Positions 63,637-64,000 of a stretch of 64,000 nucleotides of DNA are shown piece after piece. This stretch comes from Campylorhamphus procurvoides (lineage: Eukaryota > Chordata > Aves > Passeriformes > Dendrocolaptidae). The DNA lies in assembly GCA_013396655.1 (NCBI GenBank), contig WBMV01006433.1, positions 409,537 to 473,536 of the forward strand, in the 5' to 3' direction. The notes beneath the pieces are model-generated. The model ran no database searches. It was not told where the DNA came from and was given only the letters and a program-made list of their open reading frames with translations. Made by a program: the position numbers and the translations under genes. Each line of letters begins with the position of its first letter. Position 1 is the first letter of the stretch.

Positions 63637-64000
63637 TGCCCTTGGCCCCGGCCCCGGCCCCGGAGCGGATCCCCCGCACAGGACGGGGCGCTGGAGCGGC
63701 GGGGCCGCCACAGGTGGTAAGACGGGGGTGCGAGGGAGGGGACACGGACACAGACACAGACCCTGCTGCCCTCCCCGCTGCCCTCCCTGCTCCCCGTCCC
63801 TCCTTCCCACCTCCCGACATCCACCTGCCCGTCCCGCTGGGAGGAGGGACCCGGCGGGCCGGACTGGGGGTGAGCGGGGATCGGCCCGAGCGCCGGGGCT
63901 GGGGGTGCTCGGGGTGCCCCAGAGCCCCAAGGGCTCCTGCAGAGCTCCGAAGTTCTGCCTTGGGCTCGCAGAACGCCGAAATTCGAGGCAGCTGACAAAA

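Larger units (their letters stand above)
63300..64000 (+). promoter_or_regulatory. CpG island, candidate DUSP16 promoter and first exon
   Basis: This is a strongly GC-rich and CpG-rich block reaching the window end, with simple repeats typical of promoters. In human, DUSP16 (a MAP-kinase phosphatase gene with a non-coding first exon) is the divergent neighbour of CREBL2. On that gene order it should be on the + strand about here. A usable donor, CAGGTG|GTAAGA, lies at 63716/63717. No coding sequence is identified, so the gene name is inference only. The long open frames on both strands reflect GC richness. Confidence 0.4.

Noticed and set aside
63309..63998. 229-codon frame on the - strand at the right edge
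   Set aside because: It lies in a CpG island where stop codons are rare and both strands are open; it has Arg/Gly/Ser repeats and no domain.
1..64000. CRISPR arrays, prophage, insertion sequences, tRNA or rRNA genes
   Set aside because: None were seen by eye; the repeats present are LINE relics, simple repeats and minisatellites typical of a bird genome.

Overview
The window is vertebrate nuclear DNA, almost certainly from a bird. It contains CR1 LINE fragments, one with a nearly intact 3' end and an ATTCTATGA-type tail. Its two recognisable genes are spliced vertebrate genes, and the sequence is mostly AT-moderate non-coding DNA with three short GC-rich blocks (about 2.6-2.9 kb, 44.9-45.7 kb and 63.3-64.0 kb). 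I see no bacterial operons, CRISPR arrays, phage or novel system.

Layout. 1-16.9 kb holds no recognisable coding exon. It has a GC-rich block (2.58-2.98 kb) that could be the promoter and first non-coding exon of GPR19. It also has a 4,952-bp segment present twice, head to tail (6431-11382 and 11384-16335). The two copies are almost identical and meet exactly at a single N, which is the signature of two overlapping contigs left unmerged. 16909-18135 is the complete single-exon coding sequence of the orphan GPCR GPR19 (+ strand). 18.1-29.3 kb is intergenic and contains a CR1 reverse-transcriptase relic. About 29.3-45.3 kb is CREBL2 on the - strand. Its four coding exons can be placed to the base: a 5-codon first exon, a bZIP exon, a third exon, and a last exon contributing two bases plus the stop. 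Its CpG-rich promoter has three ZNF143/THAP11-type motifs next to a GACA/GGCA minisatellite. 45.8-63.2 kb is gene-poor, with CR1 fragments and small repeats. 63.3-64.0 kb is a second CpG island; from known vertebrate gene order it is a candidate first exon and promoter of DUSP16 (+ strand).

Gene relationships. GPR19 and CREBL2 are convergent, as in mammals (order DUSP16 - CREBL2 - GPR19 - CDKN1B in human, from memory). They are not functionally coupled: GPR19 is a plasma-membrane orphan receptor and CREBL2 is a small nuclear bZIP protein. CDKN1B is not seen and should lie beyond the left edge. The points most worth checking are the apparent false duplication upstream of GPR19, the loss of the TM6 toggle tryptophan in GPR19, the G-quadruplex just after its stop codon, and the promoter and terminal exon of CREBL2.
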